From: CAZVFX01 sp964626565
GTDB taxonomy: Bacteria; Myxococcota_A; UBA9042; CAIXZC01
NCBI GenBank assembly: GCA_964626565.1
Contig: CAZVFX010000243.1
Coordinates: 1-5,569 of the forward strand
Length of the DNA stretch: 5,569 nucleotides
Direction of reading: 5' to 3'
The notes beneath the pieces are model-generated. The model had not been told where the DNA came from. It was given only the letters and a program-made list of their open reading frames with translations, and searched no databases. A program made the position numbers and the translations under genes. Shown piece by piece: positions 5,409 to 5,569 of this stretch (position 1 is its first letter; every line of letters begins with the position of its first letter).

Positions 5409-5569
5409 TTAGTTCTTCACACAGGTGGTCTGGTTATCGTTCCAGCAACTGCTGCTGCAACTGAAGTTGCAACTGTAGCCGGTGGCGTGATAGCCCGCCG
5501 GGCAGCCGATGCCGCACTTATTGAAGGACTGGCCGGCATCGAGCGCGCAGGAGCTTTGGTTGTCGTTCC
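5409..5569 (-). CDS. C-terminal end of a Cys-rich repeat protein (partial, 5' end outside window)
   Basis: An open frame runs from the right edge to a TAA at 5411-5409 and gives 52 complete codons. Seven of them are Cys (codons at 5547, 5514, 5502, 5469, 5457, 5445 and 5421). Readable segments are NDNQSSCALDAGQSFNKC, then GIGCPAGYHATGYSC, then NFSCSSSCWNDNQTTC, ending VKN. The block NDNQ-[ST][ST]-C occurs twice, with its Cys residues exactly 126 bases (42 residues) apart. The edge bases GG before the first copy are compatible with the Trp seen in the second, so a tandem repeat of about 42 residues is likely. Such Cys density with Gly, Ser and Asn suggests an exported, disulfide-bonded protein, but the N-terminus that would show a signal is outside the window. 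I do not recognise a named family. It is the first visible gene of the four-gene minus-strand run. Confidence 0.65.
   Translation of the reverse strand, partial: NDNQSSCALDAGQSFNKCGIGCPAGYHATGYSCNFSCSSSCWNDNQTTCVKN

Overview
The window is GC-rich bacterial DNA. A clear type II (lipoprotein) signal peptide, a proteobacterial-style class I fructose-1,6-bisphosphatase and a secreted-looking Cys-rich repeat protein suggest a Gram-negative environmental bacterium. A deltaproteobacterial-type lineage (Myxococcota/Desulfobacterota) or Acidobacteriota would fit, but the sequence has no taxonomic marker, so this is only an impression.

Layout: two convergent transcription units meet at a structured 306-base gap. 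On the left (+ strand) are the last 29 codons of a membrane protein (2-91). A class I SAM-dependent methyltransferase (112-873) follows 20 bases later behind a strong Shine-Dalgarno, and the unit ends at a perfect 10-bp hairpin (900-923). The gap 874-1179 also holds a large imperfect inverted repeat (938-1151), with small hairpins inside its arms and loop.

On the right (- strand) is a tightly packed run of four genes, read from the right edge: the C-terminal end of a Cys-rich protein with an apparent 42-residue repeat (5569-5409, open at the window edge); a 138-residue four-helix membrane protein whose ATG directly abuts the previous stop codon (5408-4992); fbp, class I fructose-1,6-bisphosphatase (4946-3984); and a 912-residue lipoprotein that reads as a divergent glycoside-hydrolase-like (beta/alpha)8 barrel with a C-terminal extension containing a calcium-loop-like motif (3918-1180). 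Gaps are 0, 45 and 65 bases, with no convincing terminator between genes, so they are probably co-transcribed from a promoter outside the window.

How they work together: fbp supplies fructose-6-phosphate for gluconeogenesis. The lipoprotein may act on surface or extracellular carbohydrate, and the Cys-rich protein is probably exported. A link between surface glycan metabolism and gluconeogenesis is possible but is inference from gene order only. The methyltransferase substrate cannot be determined. The items most worth a second look are the Cys-rich repeat protein with its coupled membrane partner, the barrel lipoprotein, and the intergenic inverted repeat.
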